From Gemmatimonas sp. UBA2094 (GTDB lineage Bacteria; Gemmatimonadota; Gemmatimonadetes; Gemmatimonadales; Gemmatimonadaceae): DNA of 6,798 bases. The DNA lies in contig DCZC01000201.1 of NCBI GenBank assembly GCA_002331565.1, positions 1-6,798 on the forward strand. The letters are read 5' to 3'. Shown here piece after piece: positions 6,370 through 6,798 of the stretch. A program made the translations under genes and the position numbers. The notes beneath the pieces are model-generated. The model was not told the DNA's origin. It ran no database searches and saw only the letters and a list, made by a program, of their open reading frames with translations. Each line of letters begins with the position of its first letter. Within the stretch, counting starts at the first letter, position 1.

Positions 6370-6798
6370 ACACGGCGATCAGGTAGTAGAAGTCCCCTTC
6401 CACCCCATTCACGATCGTGACGCCCGGCAGACTGCGGCCGATTCCCGTCAACGCGCAATACGTGTCGCTGGACGAGAGCGGTATCTGAGCGACCGAGATC
6501 CACGTTTCACGCGACGGACTGCTCACGTAGCAGGCGATGTACGGGAGACTGCCGTTGGCCACGGCTTCGGCAGGCAGCAGCATGGTGGCGATGCCGGACG
6601 CATCGAACCGCCCGCTCAATTGCAGGCGCTTCGTGGCACCCGTCGGCGTGAGCGATGGACCGGCGGGTCCCTGCGGCCCGGTGGGCCCGGTGGGCCCCGT
6701 CGGACCGGTGGGCCCCGTGGGCCCCTGCGGTCCGGTCGGCCCTTGAGGACCAGTGGGACCGGCGGGTCCCTGCGGACCGGTGGGACCGGCCTCGCCGG
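6365..6798 (-). CDS. Collagen-like repeat protein, 5' truncated
   Basis: The frame is open to the window edge, so only the last 143 residues are seen. They begin with 16 uninterrupted Gly-X-Y triplets (one GEA, then GPT, GPQ, GPA and a final GPS), with Pro in almost every X position and Thr or Gln in Y, as in bacterial collagen-like proteins. These are known to form collagen triple helices without hydroxyproline. A short linker ([11 protein letters not shown]) leads to an approximately 85-residue C-terminal domain with two cysteines (YIACYV and TYCALTG) and a hydrophobic end, FYYLIAVW, before TAG at 6365-6367. That domain is not one I recognise; it may act as a trimerisation or cap domain. 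The TTG at 6619 is not a believable start, because the repeats upstream are in the same frame. Neighbour: first visible gene of the - strand unit, 7 nt before the cupredoxin lipoprotein. Export signal, if any, lies outside the window. Confidence 0.88.
   Translation of the reverse strand, partial: GEAGPTGPQGPAGPTGPQGPTGPQGPTGPTGPTGPTGPTGPQGPAGPSLTPTGATKRLQLSGRFDASGIATMLLPAEAVANGSLPYIACYVSSPSRETWISVAQIPLSSSDTYCALTGIGRSLPGVTIVNGVEGDFYYLIAVW
6653..6796 (-). repeat. Collagen Gly-X-Y coding repeat, 9-bp unit, 16 copies
   Basis: A run of GGN CCN (ACN, CAR or GCN) codons gives a degenerate 9-bp tandem repeat. Synonymous third bases vary between copies (ggt, gga, ggg; ccc, ccg, cct, cca), so the protein repeat is kept while the DNA repeat is partly broken up. 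It continues past the right edge, so the copy number is a minimum. Confidence 0.9.

Noticed and set aside
4072..6420. A 782-codon open frame on the + strand opposite both lipoprotein genes
   Set aside because: It runs antisense across two well-supported genes and their gap, has Arg/Ala/Thr-rich low-complexity content with no domain, signal or ribosome site, and is what GC-rich antisense frames produce by chance.
6537..6746. A + strand frame reading Gly-Pro-Val/Gly-Pro-Cys triplets that looks collagen-like
   Set aside because: The complement of GGN CCN ACN also reads as Gly-Pro-Val. Only the - strand frame gives GPT/GPQ triplets leading into a non-repeat domain and a stop closely followed by the next gene.

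Overview
The window is GC-rich, fully bacterial in layout, and codes for secreted or surface-anchored proteins. It holds four genes: two run off the window edges and two are complete. The four-fold Big2-type Ig plus RCC1 lipoprotein, the Ig/cupredoxin lipoprotein and the HExxH peptidase together resemble what is often seen in Gemmatimonadota (Gemmatimonas relatives). This is an inference from protein style and GC content only; Acidobacteriota or Myxococcota are not excluded. There are no rRNA, tRNA, CRISPR, transposase or phage genes.

Layout. Bases 1-17 look like residual Illumina adapter, so the left edge is probably a raw contig end. From there to 1683 on the + strand runs the 3' part of a gene for a secreted zinc metallopeptidase with an HELQH motif and a downstream WLDEGLS glutamate motif, most like the M30 (hyicolysin) group. 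The 107-bp convergent gap (1684-1790) is almost filled by one large palindrome with 36-nt arms around a perfect 15-bp stem, the likely transcription terminator. Everything to the right is on the - strand. Read in the direction of transcription it is: a 5'-truncated collagen-like (Gly-Pro-Thr/Gln) protein (6798-6365), a lipoprotein with three He_PIG-type Ig domains and a type-1 copper cupredoxin domain (6357-5164), and a 1096-residue lipoprotein with four Big2-type Ig domains and fourteen RCC1-like repeats (5081-1791).

How they fit together. The first two - strand genes are 7 bp apart, and the third follows after 82 bp (49 bp if its upstream ATG is used) with no convincing terminator between, so all three are probably one transcription unit. 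All products carry, or would be expected to carry, export signals. The set looks like cell-surface display or adhesion proteins (collagen stalk, Ig stalks, beta-propellers) with one copper/electron-transfer-type domain. I see no sign of a defence system, mobile element or biosynthetic pathway. The most unusual points are the invariant Cys pair in all fourteen RCC1 repeats, the fusion of Ig stalks to an amicyanin-like copper site behind a Tat-like lipoprotein signal, and the long intergenic palindrome.
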